Virus record (IMG/VR): IMGVR_UViG_3300034012_001166
Location: 1 to 33,999 of that record
Source of the DNA: a virus
Reading direction: 5' to 3' (one strand)
Length of the DNA stretch: 33,999 nt
Positions 1 to 8,438 of the stretch are shown piece after piece. Within the stretch, counting starts at the first letter, position 1; every line of letters starts with the position of its first letter. The notes beneath the pieces are model-generated. The model was not told where the DNA came from. It made no database searches and worked only from the letters and a program-made list of their open reading frames with translations. Both the position numbers and the translations under genes were made by a program.

Positions 1-742
1 TTTTTTTAGTATATGTTTTTGAAGATGTACCACAGAATCGTCTAAAATATGACTTCCAATCATATGAAGATTCTGTTTCTTCAAACATATTATCAATCCA
101 ACTTTGTAATTCATCAGGTATGAATCCTCTACCTTGATTATTTTGTGAATTAACAATTTCTTTAATTTGATGTTCAATTTGCGCTTTAGCTAATTTGGCA
201 TCAGCTTCACCCATACCATCAAATTCTTTCCATGTTGGGTGTAAACCACCATCCATTCCTGTTAAACTATCCATTAATGCTTGTAATGATGGACTTGTAC
301 CTTTATCTAATGCTTGTTGTAACAATCCATAATACACTTTAGTACCAGCTTTCTCAGGTAGATTTAATTCGGGAAATGACGATAATAATATAATATCATC
401 TGTTGGATAATACTCTGGTGTTAGATATTGATTAATTTCTAAATCCGCAGCTATATTATGTAATTCATGATTAGGAAACCACTCTCTATCTTCTAAGTGG
501 TTAAAACATATATGAAGTAGCTCATGTTTTAATAGACCTATCTTCTTTTTGTCATTATCTAATGAGTTCCAAAATTCCTCATTGATAGCTAGTTGATAAT
601 TAATGTTATTTTTAGAAACTCCAGCAGTAGGTAAATCCTTTCTTACAACTTTATTAAGAGTTGACATGAATATACCGTAGAATGGTTCACTAAACATTAA
701 TTGTTTGCCTATTCTTGATAGGTCTTCTTGTAAATTCGCCAT
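1..742 (-). CDS. VWA-type putative metallopeptidase (DUF2201-like), 3'-truncated by window edge
   Basis: The frame opens with ATG at 740-742 and stays open to the window edge, giving at least 247 residues with no stop. The protein starts MANLQEDLSRIG. At about residues 86-95 it carries HELLHICFNH, an HExxHxxxxH zinc-binding signature. This layout, with the zinc motif early in the chain and a Trp-rich acidic segment later, matches the N-terminal domain of the VWA-like metallopeptidase family (DUF2201) that often pairs with a MoxR AAA ATPase. That partner would lie outside this window. The C-terminal VWA domain cannot be seen. The start is chosen because the upstream DNA is intergenic and holds a terminator. 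The coding strand reads TATAAATA just three bases before the ATG, without a Shine-Dalgarno sequence. The zinc motif is seen directly; the family is from recognition; the role in the phage is unknown. Confidence 0.8.
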   Translation of the reverse strand, partial: MANLQEDLSRIGKQLMFSEPFYGIFMSTLNKVVRKDLPTAGVSKNNINYQLAINEEFWNSLDNDKKKIGLLKHELLHICFNHLEDREWFPNHELHNIAADLEINQYLTPEYYPTDDIILLSSFPELNLPEKAGTKVYYGLLQQALDKGTSPSLQALMDSLTGMDGGLHPTWKEFDGMGEADAKLAKAQIEHQIKEIVNSQNNQGRGFIPDELQSWIDNMFEETESSYDWKSYFRRFCGTSSKTYTKK

Positions 743-773
743 AAGTATTTATAATTATAGCTAAATATAACAA

Positions 774-798
774 AAGGGTCCGGCAAAGCCAAACCCTT
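774..798 (-). terminator. Intrinsic terminator after the FAD dehydrogenase gene
   Basis: On the coding strand an 11-pair stem (AAGGGTTTGGC with GCCGGACCCTT, two of the pairs G-T) closes a TTT loop. It is followed by TTGTTATATTT. It lies 24 bases beyond the dehydrogenase stop codon and before the metallopeptidase start, so it separates the two genes. Confidence 0.8.
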
Positions 799-822
799 CA
801 TGTCAAATGTTATGTATAGTCT

Positions 823-2103
823 TTATAAGAGCGACTCAGCTACATATATTCCTTGCGCTCCACTTACTGTAATTCCACGAGCAGATAAAGCATCTCCTAC
901 AAAATGCACATTAGGATAATCAGTTAATGCTAAGTTTTTATAATCTACTAATGGTTCAGGACTTAAATACTTAACTTCAGGTATATACATTCCCCAATCA
1001 TTACCAAACTTAAATATTTTATTCATTTGGTCAATAAAGTTAATAATGTAATCAGCATATTCACCCATTACTTCTTTAAATTGGTTTAGATTACCAACTT
1101 GAACTGTATTAATACTTTCACCTTCAGATGTTTGTGATGGTGTACGAGATGGACTATAATATAACCCAATATTTCTAAATTGTAATTTACTTACTACTTC
1201 TCTTGACCATTCAAATGGATTTTCAATACCTTTAATTTCCATTAATATACCAAAGTTAGTCATATCATTTCTAAATTCTTCACCTTTTTTAGCATGACCA
1301 TTATAAGTAATATCACCATATGTTTCTTCTACCGCTACATAAGCTGCGTTATTGTTAGTACAAAATGAACGTAATGATACATTATTGAATTTTTGATATA
1401 GTTTAAAATCATAACTAACATCAATTAATTTTTGGAAGTATTTTTGTGGTGCTTCAAAACGAACTCCAATTTGTACTGATTTTGGTTCTGTTGGTAAGTT
1501 ATATTCGTCTGCTAATTTTTTACCAAAGTCAATACCTGATTTACCTACTGCAAATATTAATTCATCATATGATATTACTTCTAAACTATCCTTAATATCA
1601 ATATACTCAGTTTTAAAATCAATGGCTGATACTTCAGTATTCCATTTAAATTTTACACCTTTGTTAATTAAATATGAATACCATGTTTTAGCAATTTCAT
1701 GTAGATAATTTGAACCAATATGCCATACTGGGAATAAACGTAATCCAAAATATGGTTTAATAAAATCAGGTTCTGCTTGTGGGTCAGAGCAAAATATTTC
1801 TTCTGGTTTAGGATGGAAACGTCTAAAGTTACTAATAACTTGATCCATTAATTCCATTGCTTTCTCTTCACCGCAGTACTTTGATAGTACACCTCCGATA
1901 GCAGTATGGTATGTTAATTTACCATCTGACCACCCACCAGCGCCTAACATACCAGTCATTACCTCTTCAGGTAAACGATTATGTGGATCATTTCCTTTGT
2001 CTATAATGGTGATTAATTCACCTGGGTAGCCGTTATCGACTAATTTAGTAGCTGCGTTTATACCCGCTACTCCCGCACCTATAATTACTATTTTCTTATT
2101 CAT
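823..2103 (-). CDS. FAD-dependent dehydrogenase, COG2509-like (NAD(P)/FAD oxidoreductase)
   Basis: A 426-residue flavoprotein. The N-terminus KIVIIGAGVAG (dinucleotide-binding GxGxxG at residues 9-14) is a Rossmann FAD-binding motif, and a basic/acid patch with GGWSDGKLT follows at about 56-64. The C-terminus has FVGDALSARGITVSGAQG (about 401-418), the second FAD-contacting motif with the Gly-Asp pair. GG-x-SDGKLT plus GDA-x-RGI is the pattern of the uncharacterised COG2509 dehydrogenases, which may act on an aromatic or isoprenoid-like substrate; the substrate is unknown. The chain ends only six residues after the last motif (AESLL), slightly shorter than cellular relatives. Strong hairpins lie on both sides, so it is probably its own transcription unit, like a moron. 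It is an unusual metabolic cargo in a phage structural region. The fold is secure; the substrate and the benefit to the phage are unknown. Confidence 0.85.
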   Translation of the reverse strand: MNKKIVIIGAGVAGINAATKLVDNGYPGELITIIDKGNDPHNRLPEEVMTGMLGAGGWSDGKLTYHTAIGGVLSKYCGEEKAMELMDQVISNFRRFHPKPEEIFCSDPQAEPDFIKPYFGLRLFPVWHIGSNYLHEIAKTWYSYLINKGVKFKWNTEVSAIDFKTEYIDIKDSLEVISYDELIFAVGKSGIDFGKKLADEYNLPTEPKSVQIGVRFEAPQKYFQKLIDVSYDFKLYQKFNNVSLRSFCTNNNAAYVAVEETYGDITYNGHAKKGEEFRNDMTNFGILMEIKGIENPFEWSREVVSKLQFRNIGLYYSPSRTPSQTSEGESINTVQVGNLNQFKEVMGEYADYIINFIDQMNKIFKFGNDWGMYIPEVKYLSPEPLVDYKNLALTDYPNVHFVGDALSARGITVSGAQGIYVAESLL

Positions 2104-2139
2104 ATAATATTAATATAATAAATTTATTTTAAAAGCCAA

Positions 2140-2181
2140 ACTAAGGTGGCCCACCTTTTGGGTGGGCCACAGCTCCTTAGT
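2140..2181 (-). terminator. Strong, possibly bidirectional terminator upstream of the FAD dehydrogenase
   Basis: A perfect 10-pair stem (GTGGCCCACC at 2146-2155 with GGTGGGCCAC at 2161-2170) closes a five-base loop. An outer 6-pair stem (2140-2145 with 2176-2181) is separated by a five-base bulge. On the minus strand it is followed by TTGGCTTTT, and on the plus strand by ATTTTTATT, so it could stop transcription from either side. It ends the unit of the 483-residue membrane protein gene. Confidence 0.85.
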
Positions 2182-2224
2182 ATTTTTATTAAATCGACAG
2201 GCTATGAATCTGTCTATATGTTAT

Positions 2225-3676
2225 TTATTTTTTGTAATTGTCATATATATACTGGCCTATCATTAATAAAGCAGCGGCTGCTAAACCTCCAAGGACAGCA
2301 GCTGTCATATGAGACGGAGAATATCCTAACATTTTCATTTCTGGGGTTATAATATCTCCAAGACTAGCTATATAACGAGCTAAAGCACCTCCTCCAAATA
2401 AACCACCTAAAAATAATGCTCCATAATTACCTTCTTCTTCACCTAATGTTTTTGCTTTTTTAGCAAAAGCTAAAGCTATTTTATAAACATCTTGAGGATT
2501 AACATCAATATCTCCTTCATTTAAAGAAATATTAAATTTAGCTAATATTTTATTTAATTCTTCTGTTGCTTTTGGGTCAGCAGCTATCTTATCAGCTATA
2601 GCTTTTAATTTAGGATTTGATTTTAATTGATCTATATTATTAGCAATATCTTTTGCTATTTTTTCTGGTGTTGGTGCTTCTTGTTGGTCTTCAGATTCTC
2701 CAATTAGTTCATCATCTGGAGATATTCCTAAAATTTTTCTGGATATACCATGGATTATTAATGATGCTACTAAACTAATAACTGGGCCTACGAATGCTCC
2801 GAAACTCCATGGACTCATATCTATTAAATAGTTAATAACAAATCCAAATGGAAGACCACCTAATGCTAATAGGTTTAGACCAGTTAAATTTTTAACTAAT
2901 CTTACAACTTCGTATGCTATTTTGTCTACTGTTTCTTCAGCTCCTTCTTTTAAATCTTCAGGAGTTTTAGCATCTTTATCTAGGTTGATAGCATCTACTT
3001 TAGTCATTATATCTTCTAAAGAAGGAGCACCTTTAGCTTCAGCTAAATTAAATTTAGCTTTAAAGTTTTCTTTGTCTTTTTCAGACATTTTAGTCACAAC
3101 AGAATTAATAAGTTTATCAAAAGCAGGTAAACTTGCTATCTTATCTTTAACTTTATTTAAAGCTCCAGATAATGATATTTCTTCTAATTGATTCTCAATT
3201 AATCTTTTTTTTTGATTGTATTGAGCTTCAGTAATTACACCTGCTAATTTTTGCATTTTAAGGAATGATTCATTTATTGCTTCTTCTTCCTCCATTGTGT
3301 AATCCATTTCAGGAACTATAGCATTATCCATACTATCCATTGCACTTCCTTCTTCAACTTCAGCTTCTTCAACTGGTTCGTCAGTTACTACTTCTTTACC
3401 TTTGTTTTTCTTAGCTTTAACCTTTTCTAATTTTTCTTTAGATTTTTCAAGAGTTTTTAAATGTTTTTTAAGTTCATTTAATTTAGTAGGATCTACTAAT
3501 TCTTGCATTTCTTCAAGGCTTTCAGCCATTTCAATTTTTTTGTTTACTTTATCAATAGCTTCAGTGTAAGCATTTAATTTAGCTTCCATTGCTGCGTTTT
3601 CTGCAACATCTTCAATCTCTTTAAGATTGTTGCTAATTGATTCTCTTATGATTGAACGTAGTCTGTTAATTTCCAT
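2225..3676 (-). CDS. Tagged coiled-coil membrane-active phage protein (483 aa), unknown function
   Basis: Regions in order: an amphipathic leader MEINRLRSIIRESI (1-14), a charged coiled coil (about 25-95), an acidic Glu-rich linker (95-135), and an internal motif FLKMQKLAGVITEAQY (138-153). A helical region follows, then two hydrophobic blocks at about 269-312 and 415-478. The second block is rich in Gly/Ala (LGGLAAAALLMIGQYIYD) and is a clear transmembrane segment near the C-terminus. No enzyme motif is visible. The internal motif is nearly identical to the N-terminus of the next gene upstream (3712-4314), so the two proteins share a module. VITE-A (cut after residue 150) resembles a prohead-protease site. 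Membrane segments on a possible virion-packaged protein suggest a role in DNA entry, but that is inference. Confidence 0.65.
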   Translation of the reverse strand: MEINRLRSIIRESISNNLKEIEDVAENAAMEAKLNAYTEAIDKVNKKIEMAESLEEMQELVDPTKLNELKKHLKTLEKSKEKLEKVKAKKNKGKEVVTDEPVEEAEVEEGSAMDSMDNAIVPEMDYTMEEEEAINESFLKMQKLAGVITEAQYNQKKRLIENQLEEISLSGALNKVKDKIASLPAFDKLINSVVTKMSEKDKENFKAKFNLAEAKGAPSLEDIMTKVDAINLDKDAKTPEDLKEGAEETVDKIAYEVVRLVKNLTGLNLLALGGLPFGFVINYLIDMSPWSFGAFVGPVISLVASLIIHGISRKILGISPDDELIGESEDQQEAPTPEKIAKDIANNIDQLKSNPKLKAIADKIAADPKATEELNKILAKFNISLNEGDIDVNPQDVYKIALAFAKKAKTLGEEEGNYGALFLGGLFGGGALARYIASLGDIITPEMKMLGYSPSHMTAAVLGGLAAAALLMIGQYIYDNYKK

Positions 3677-3690
3677 TTTGTTTTATTTTA

Positions 3691-3700
3691 TTATAAATAT
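3691..3700 (-). promoter_or_regulatory. Intergenic ATATTTATAA element
   Basis: The coding strand reads ATATTTATAATAAAA. It lies 11 bases after the stop codon of the 200-residue protein gene and 14 bases before the ATG at 3676. It contains a TATAAT-like hexamer and is one of nine related sites in short gaps. A promoter is the likeliest reading, but this is unproven. Confidence 0.45.
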
Positions 3701-3711
3701 GTGTGTTTTTA

Positions 3712-4314
3712 TCAAATTTGTCCTTTAACTTTAGATGCTATTTGAGCTATTTCTATCGCTTTAACCCCACCTAAAGCACTTTCAATAGCTGTTAAGATAG
3801 GATGAGAACTACTTAATACAGTTTTTAAAGCGTTACCAGCTGCTATACTTAGAATTACACCATATAATATTTTAGCTAGTGATACTAATTTTTGTTCATC
3901 TATTTTATTATCAGGTAACATCCATAATTGTTTACCAAATTTAGTAAATTTAATAGCAGCTATTATAGCTTTTATATAAAATTTTTCCCATTTATGGCCA
4001 AATTTAATAATATTTTTGGCTACAGTATTTTCATCTTTACCAACAAATGGTCTAGTTATAATACTTATACCTTTTCCTAACCATTCTATTAATTTTGGAG
4101 CGGCTAATAATCCACTAATTACTAAACCTACAACTGATTCTTCAAGAGGTTGTTCTTCAATTTCATCTAAAGAACTTAAATCTTGTAAAGCGTTAACTCC
4201 TGATGATAATGCTTGATCTATTTCTTGCTCTTCAGATTCTACTATTAGAGTAGCATATTGGCTTTCAGTTATTAAACCAGCCGTTTTTTGCATTTTTAAA
4301 AATTCTTTGTTCAT
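3712..4314 (-). CDS. Tagged hydrophobic phage protein (200 aa), unknown function
   Basis: The chain starts MNKEFLKMQKTAGLITESQY (residues 1-20), closely matching residues 138-153 of the 483-residue protein encoded next. It continues into an acidic segment (about 25-60) and then a hydrophobic, basic half. That half has likely membrane-associated helices at about 62-75 (VGLVISGLLAAP), around 110-120, and at 145-160 (ILYGVILSIAAG). No catalytic motif is recognisable. LITE-S after residue 17 could be a protease site like those in neighbouring proteins. The next gene upstream ends one base away, so the two are probably translated together. An internal virion protein that inserts into the host membrane is one possibility; a simple scaffold or membrane-anchor role is another. 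Confidence 0.6.
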   Translation of the reverse strand: MNKEFLKMQKTAGLITESQYATLIVESEEQEIDQALSSGVNALQDLSSLDEIEEQPLEESVVGLVISGLLAAPKLIEWLGKGISIITRPFVGKDENTVAKNIIKFGHKWEKFYIKAIIAAIKFTKFGKQLWMLPDNKIDEQKLVSLAKILYGVILSIAAGNALKTVLSSSHPILTAIESALGGVKAIEIAQIASKVKGQI

Positions 4315-4315
4315 T

Positions 4316-7300
4316 TTATACAGTTTTTTTCTCTACAGATTTATTTAATTTGAAATTTCTAACACCTTTAATTGCTCTAATGTCAGTAAATAATTGTTGT
4401 AAATCTTCATCTTTAAATCCATTAGGATATGGATGTGGATCTACTTTCATTTTAATTATTGTATAGTAGTTAGGATTGCTAAATGCAGATGATTCACCTG
4501 ATAAGTCATAATCTTTACTTGATACAATTGTTATACCAGGTAATGAGCGTATATCAGATAATATATCTTTTTGTGGACGATCTTCAGTGTTAGTTAATAA
4601 TAATCCTTCAATATTGTATTGAGTAGATTCTTCTTTAATTATCTTTAAAGTTAACTTACCATTACCTTTAATAACACGATGCCATTCACCTTTAGGTATT
4701 GTAATAGGTTGATTCATAGAAATTGGTAGTTGATTTTCTAATTGTATTTTCCAATCAGTTTTACCTACAATTTCTACTATTCGGTTTTCATTATCACGAT
4801 GCCATTTTAATTCAATAGGATCAATATTCTCATCAAACTCACGAATAATATGTTCATTAGTTACTTCTAAATCTTTATAAGGTTTAGTTTTAACTTTAGA
4901 TTTAATTTCCTCTAGTTCTTCTGGTGTTGCTGCTCCCATTGCTATTCGTAATATGTCTTCTGTTTCACGTAAGTTACGAGCTGTTAAAGCATCTATAAAG
5001 TTACCTACTCTACCCATATTAAACGCGCTAGTAGCGGTTATAATAAAGTGTCTTGCCTCAGGTTGGAATGATGCTTGTCCTATCATAGTACCACTAGCTA
5101 AACGAATGATATACATTCTACTTTGACCAGCAGATATAATTCTAGTAACTCGTCCTCTGTCTCCTAATGCTCTATTACGACCTGCTACTCCATTGTCATT
5201 AGCTACTAATGTACCTGATAATATTCTACTTCTAAGTGGAGCTGGTAAGGCAGTAAATCCTTGTTCTAAACCTGCTCCAACAATTGCTTGTCGTACAGCA
5301 TCATTTACTTGGCCAGTAGTTGTAGGTGGTGTAGCCGCTGCTGCGGTTGCTGTTCTAGGTGTTCTAGTACCTCTAACTGCTCCCGCAGGTGGTCTTGTTC
5401 CTAGTATTATAGCTACTTTAGCTGGGGTAAGATTAGCTCTAAGTAAATTACCTGTTTGTGGACTAAGTTTTCTACTCTCAGATGGATTATTTTGATTTAT
5501 AATATACCATGTTCCTTCATATTGAGCAGGTTTGTATGTGTTATCAGCTGTTAAAGGAGGATTAGCTGCTAAGAATTTTGCTCCAGCGTAATATTGAGAA
5601 CTAGCTAAAGGAAGGAGTTGAGTAGAATCATAAGCTAAATTTTGAGATCTTAAATAATTAAAATATTCAGACCATATTTCTTGATTTGCCATTTTTCCAC
5701 TACCAAATCTTCCATCTTCTCTATAATTAAATGCTACAGAACTTCTATCTAAAGGATTATTTGTATTCCATAAATTAAGTTCATTCCCTGTACTACTAGG
5801 TATTATTATGAAATTATCATCTCCTTTTCTTACTATTCTTTTTTCTGATGGAGTTTGTTTCACTATTGAGGATATAGTTGACATAGGTATTGATGAAGGG
5901 ATGCTATCAAATTTTGAAATCATCCTTATAATACCATCTTGAATACCACTACCTACTGTGTCTGATTTTAATATACTTTGAACAGAGTCATCTTCAAATG
6001 GTACTGGTGTATATTCTCCATTTTCAGGTTTATATGCTTTAAAAGTATTTGTATCTAACACTATCTCGCCTTCATCAGTATTAGCTGTTACGATAGCTGA
6101 TTTAGAGTCTTCTTCTTTTGATTTTTCAATTACTTTATCAACAGTGTCTTTAGGTAAAAGATTATCTTTTGTTAACTTTAATAAAGCATCAAAAGGCATC
6201 TCATCAAATCTAGGTAAACTTTTTAATATACTACTTGTACGAGTGTTTATTTTAACATTAGGATATGTATCTTTCTCAGTAAATAAACCCATTGATACAT
6301 CATCACCATTAAATTTTAATTTAATTATAGCCTTATCATCATTAGAAACATAGTATCTTTCACTATTAGGAACATCAAGTAATCCACCATTAACTACTGC
6401 TTTTTTAGCTGAAAAAGGAATACCACGTGATTTTAAAGTTTCTGTAGATACTTTTGTAAATCTTCGAGCGTTAGCTATGATTGATTTTTGATTTTGGTTA
6501 GAGAAAGAATCAAATTCTTGTAATAAAGTATTTAAATCTATCATCCCATAGTTTTTAGCTACTACTGTAGCCATATCTTGATTGTCTGGGAGAATAGTTT
6601 TTACAAACTTTTCATTAGATATATCAGAAAAAAGTGTTTTTCCTTTTCTAATAATAAGATATCGTTCTTTAAAATCTGGTGGTGCTACTTCCCATTCTTC
6701 AACAGTCATAGCTTGATTAGCATATTGACGAGTTGATAGCTCAACTTTACTAACAGGAATGTATCTAAATATTCTTTCTAAACCTTGAACTGATGGGAAA
6801 TTTTGTTCAACAAATGACCATGGTTCCCATCTGTTCCATTCTGTTCCTCTACCACCAACATCATTGTTTGATCTATCTGATACTTTGTAAGTATTATCAC
6901 TACCTACTACAACAACAAAGAAACTTTTTCTATCACTATTTGGTAAGTTAGTATCTTTTACTAAATAAAATGTTGGATTTTTTCTATTTGAATCATAGCG
7001 ATAATTACCAAATGATCCTTTAGTGATACACCATTGCTCACCTCTACCAAACTTTAAACAGTTTTCTTCATTATGACCACTATAAATTATAAGACCATTT
7101 TCATTATAAACAACGTCTGGTATATTTGATACATCTTCATCATCATCTTCTTTACTTGAACCTTTATAAGCTGATACAAGTTTAATTAATGATTTTAATG
7201 GGTACTTAGCTAAATCTTTTTCAGTTACTTTAGGATTATTTTTTAATCGAGTATCAAAATAGTCAATATAGTCACTTAAATTTGTATCTGAGATTGTAAT

Positions 7301-7429
7301 GTTAAAATCATCTGCTTCTTGCTTAAATTTATCCATTAACTGTTGCTTAACTCTTGGAGCTAATGCCTCAGATAAATTGTTTGACCAATTGTTAACTAAA
7401 TGTTCTATTAATTTATGAATATTACTCAT
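4316..7429 (-). CDS. 1037-residue multidomain phage protein with WCIT motif, cupin-like and C-terminal alpha/beta domains
   Basis: The leader MSNIHKLIEHLVNNW ends in NLSE-A (E21-A22), a prohead-protease-like site. At about 120-137 lies an EENCLKFGRGEQWCIT segment, a Cys/Trp motif I recognise from large phage virion proteins of unknown function. An Ala/Pro/Thr-rich linker (about 683-712) is followed by a basic helical region (about 723-766). A cupin-like beta domain comes next (about 870-930), with WHRDNENR and IPKGEWHRVIKG carrying His residues in the expected places. A C-terminal alpha/beta domain (about 950-1030) resembles small ferredoxin-like folds. It is the largest protein of the tagged group and is probably packaged or structural. 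No enzyme activity can be assigned. The ATATTTATAA element lies just upstream of the ATG. Confidence 0.65.
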   Translation of the reverse strand: MSNIHKLIEHLVNNWSNNLSEALAPRVKQQLMDKFKQEADDFNITISDTNLSDYIDYFDTRLKNNPKVTEKDLAKYPLKSLIKLVSAYKGSSKEDDDEDVSNIPDVVYNENGLIIYSGHNEENCLKFGRGEQWCITKGSFGNYRYDSNRKNPTFYLVKDTNLPNSDRKSFFVVVVGSDNTYKVSDRSNNDVGGRGTEWNRWEPWSFVEQNFPSVQGLERIFRYIPVSKVELSTRQYANQAMTVEEWEVAPPDFKERYLIIRKGKTLFSDISNEKFVKTILPDNQDMATVVAKNYGMIDLNTLLQEFDSFSNQNQKSIIANARRFTKVSTETLKSRGIPFSAKKAVVNGGLLDVPNSERYYVSNDDKAIIKLKFNGDDVSMGLFTEKDTYPNVKINTRTSSILKSLPRFDEMPFDALLKLTKDNLLPKDTVDKVIEKSKEEDSKSAIVTANTDEGEIVLDTNTFKAYKPENGEYTPVPFEDDSVQSILKSDTVGSGIQDGIIRMISKFDSIPSSIPMSTISSIVKQTPSEKRIVRKGDDNFIIIPSSTGNELNLWNTNNPLDRSSVAFNYREDGRFGSGKMANQEIWSEYFNYLRSQNLAYDSTQLLPLASSQYYAGAKFLAANPPLTADNTYKPAQYEGTWYIINQNNPSESRKLSPQTGNLLRANLTPAKVAIILGTRPPAGAVRGTRTPRTATAAAATPPTTTGQVNDAVRQAIVGAGLEQGFTALPAPLRSRILSGTLVANDNGVAGRNRALGDRGRVTRIISAGQSRMYIIRLASGTMIGQASFQPEARHFIITATSAFNMGRVGNFIDALTARNLRETEDILRIAMGAATPEELEEIKSKVKTKPYKDLEVTNEHIIREFDENIDPIELKWHRDNENRIVEIVGKTDWKIQLENQLPISMNQPITIPKGEWHRVIKGNGKLTLKIIKEESTQYNIEGLLLTNTEDRPQKDILSDIRSLPGITIVSSKDYDLSGESSAFSNPNYYTIIKMKVDPHPYPNGFKDEDLQQLFTDIRAIKGVRNFKLNKSVEKKTV

Positions 7430-7440
7430 TACAAAATTTA

Positions 7441-7450
7441 TTATAAATAT
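7441..7450 (-). promoter_or_regulatory. Intergenic ATATTTATAA element
   Basis: The coding strand reads CATATTTATAATAAA, three bases after the stop codon of the 207-residue protein gene and 11 bases before the ATG at 7429. It is almost identical to the sites at 3691, 13309 and 23234. Confidence 0.45.
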
Positions 7451-7453
7451 GGG

Positions 7454-8077
7454 TTATTTATTTATTATTCTATTAACATCATAATAAAATGCATCCCCAT
7501 CTTCAGTTACCCATCTATCAGATTGATTTTCAACTGATGGTAGTTCAGTATCTACTTTAAATTGTTTTAAATCTTCTGGGAGAGATTTAGTTACCCAATT
7601 TGAGTCTTTCCAAAATATTCTATTATTAGGTTGACAAAGTAAATATCCATCATCTGCTTTAAATATATGACCACATTTATAATCTGAAGGTTCATCACTA
7701 TATGGGTTGTTATACCAATCTATAGTAAATAAATATGTACCCCAAATTTTAGAACCATCTTTTAATACAACTTGTGCTTTATGATATGCTAAGAAGTCAT
7801 AAGCTATAACAGCTACATTTTCTGAGAAACAATCCCATAATTGTTTATAATGGAATGGGATATCATTTTTTGGTACTTTGGTGTATATTTCTGATATTGG
7901 TACTCTATTACGGACCATTCCATCATCAGTCATAACATGGAATGTTAATATTTTCCCAGATATAGATTGGGCCCCAAAAACATATACGTTTAAAAAAATC
8001 TCAGTGTCTTTTGAATTTTTTGTAAAATATGATTTACGTACTAAAGCTTTAAAACTAGGGATATCAATATTTAACAT
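7454..8077 (-). CDS. Conserved hypothetical phage protein (207 aa)
   Basis: A soluble mixed alpha/beta protein rich in aromatics (MLNIDIPSFKALVRKSYF at the start). Its centre has GSKIWGTYLFTIDWY at about 109-123, which I associate with uncharacterised proteins of large marine and freshwater phages. It lacks the Leu/Glu leader, a signal peptide and transmembrane segments. Its start abuts the stop of the upstream basic protein (one base apart), so it is part of the same transcript. Its function is unknown. Its position between tagged genes suggests expression with the virion cargo set, but nothing in the sequence shows that it is packaged. Confidence 0.6.
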   Translation of the reverse strand: MLNIDIPSFKALVRKSYFTKNSKDTEIFLNVYVFGAQSISGKILTFHVMTDDGMVRNRVPISEIYTKVPKNDIPFHYKQLWDCFSENVAVIAYDFLAYHKAQVVLKDGSKIWGTYLFTIDWYNNPYSDEPSDYKCGHIFKADDGYLLCQPNNRIFWKDSNWVTKSLPEDLKQFKVDTELPSVENQSDRWVTEDGDAFYYDVNRIINK

Positions 8078-8078
8078 A

Positions 8079-8438
8079 TTATTTTTTTATAGATTTAGTT
8101 TTCTTTTTAGATGCTTCTTTTTTAGTTGTGATGTATTCTAAAGCATTTTTTAAACGTTTTTTTACTTCAGGATCTTTAGCTCTACCATAAGCCGCTCTAA
8201 CACGTTGGTGAATTAAATTAATAATTTGGGATTTACGAGCGTGTGGTTTTGACTTAAATGATGTTTTAGATAAAGTATCTTTAATATCTTGAACAGTTTT
8301 AAATTTAATACGTACTGTGTCCGTTGGATCTTCATCTGTGTATAAACGACGACCTGAACCTTTAGGTTTTTTACCAGTACCTACTTTAGGATCACCTTCT
8401 AATAGGATTTTATTTAGTATATCTACTAATTTAATCAT
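8079..8438 (-). CDS. Tagged, very basic phage protein (119 aa), possible DNA-binding internal protein
   Basis: The leader MIKLVDILNKILLEG has L-L-E-G at residues 12-15, an almost ideal T4-type prohead-protease site. The remainder is strongly basic: KPKGSGRRLYTDEDPTDTV, then a helical region (about 60-100), then a Lys tail (KKKTKSIKK). The KPKGSGRRLYTDE segment is one I know from many uncharacterised large-phage proteins. If cleaved after E14, the mature product would be a small polycation suited to neutralising packaged DNA, like the T4 internal proteins. The ATG overlaps the stop codon region of the upstream gene by four bases (8435-8438). The packaging role is inferred from the tag and the charge. 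Confidence 0.65.
   Translation of the reverse strand: MIKLVDILNKILLEGDPKVGTGKKPKGSGRRLYTDEDPTDTVRIKFKTVQDIKDTLSKTSFKSKPHARKSQIINLIHQRVRAAYGRAKDPEVKKRLKNALEYITTKKEASKKKTKSIKK

Noticed and set aside
746-753. TATAAATA just before the metallopeptidase ATG as a T4-type late promoter
   Set aside because: It matches the T4 late consensus on the coding strand, but it is three bases from the ATG, is the only clear case in this orientation, and the DNA is very AT-rich. It is too weak to call.
2196-2214. GACAG/CTGTC hairpin upstream of the strong terminator
   Set aside because: Only a five-pair stem with a nine-base loop and no T run; likely chance or a minor helper to the strong hairpin at 2140-2181.
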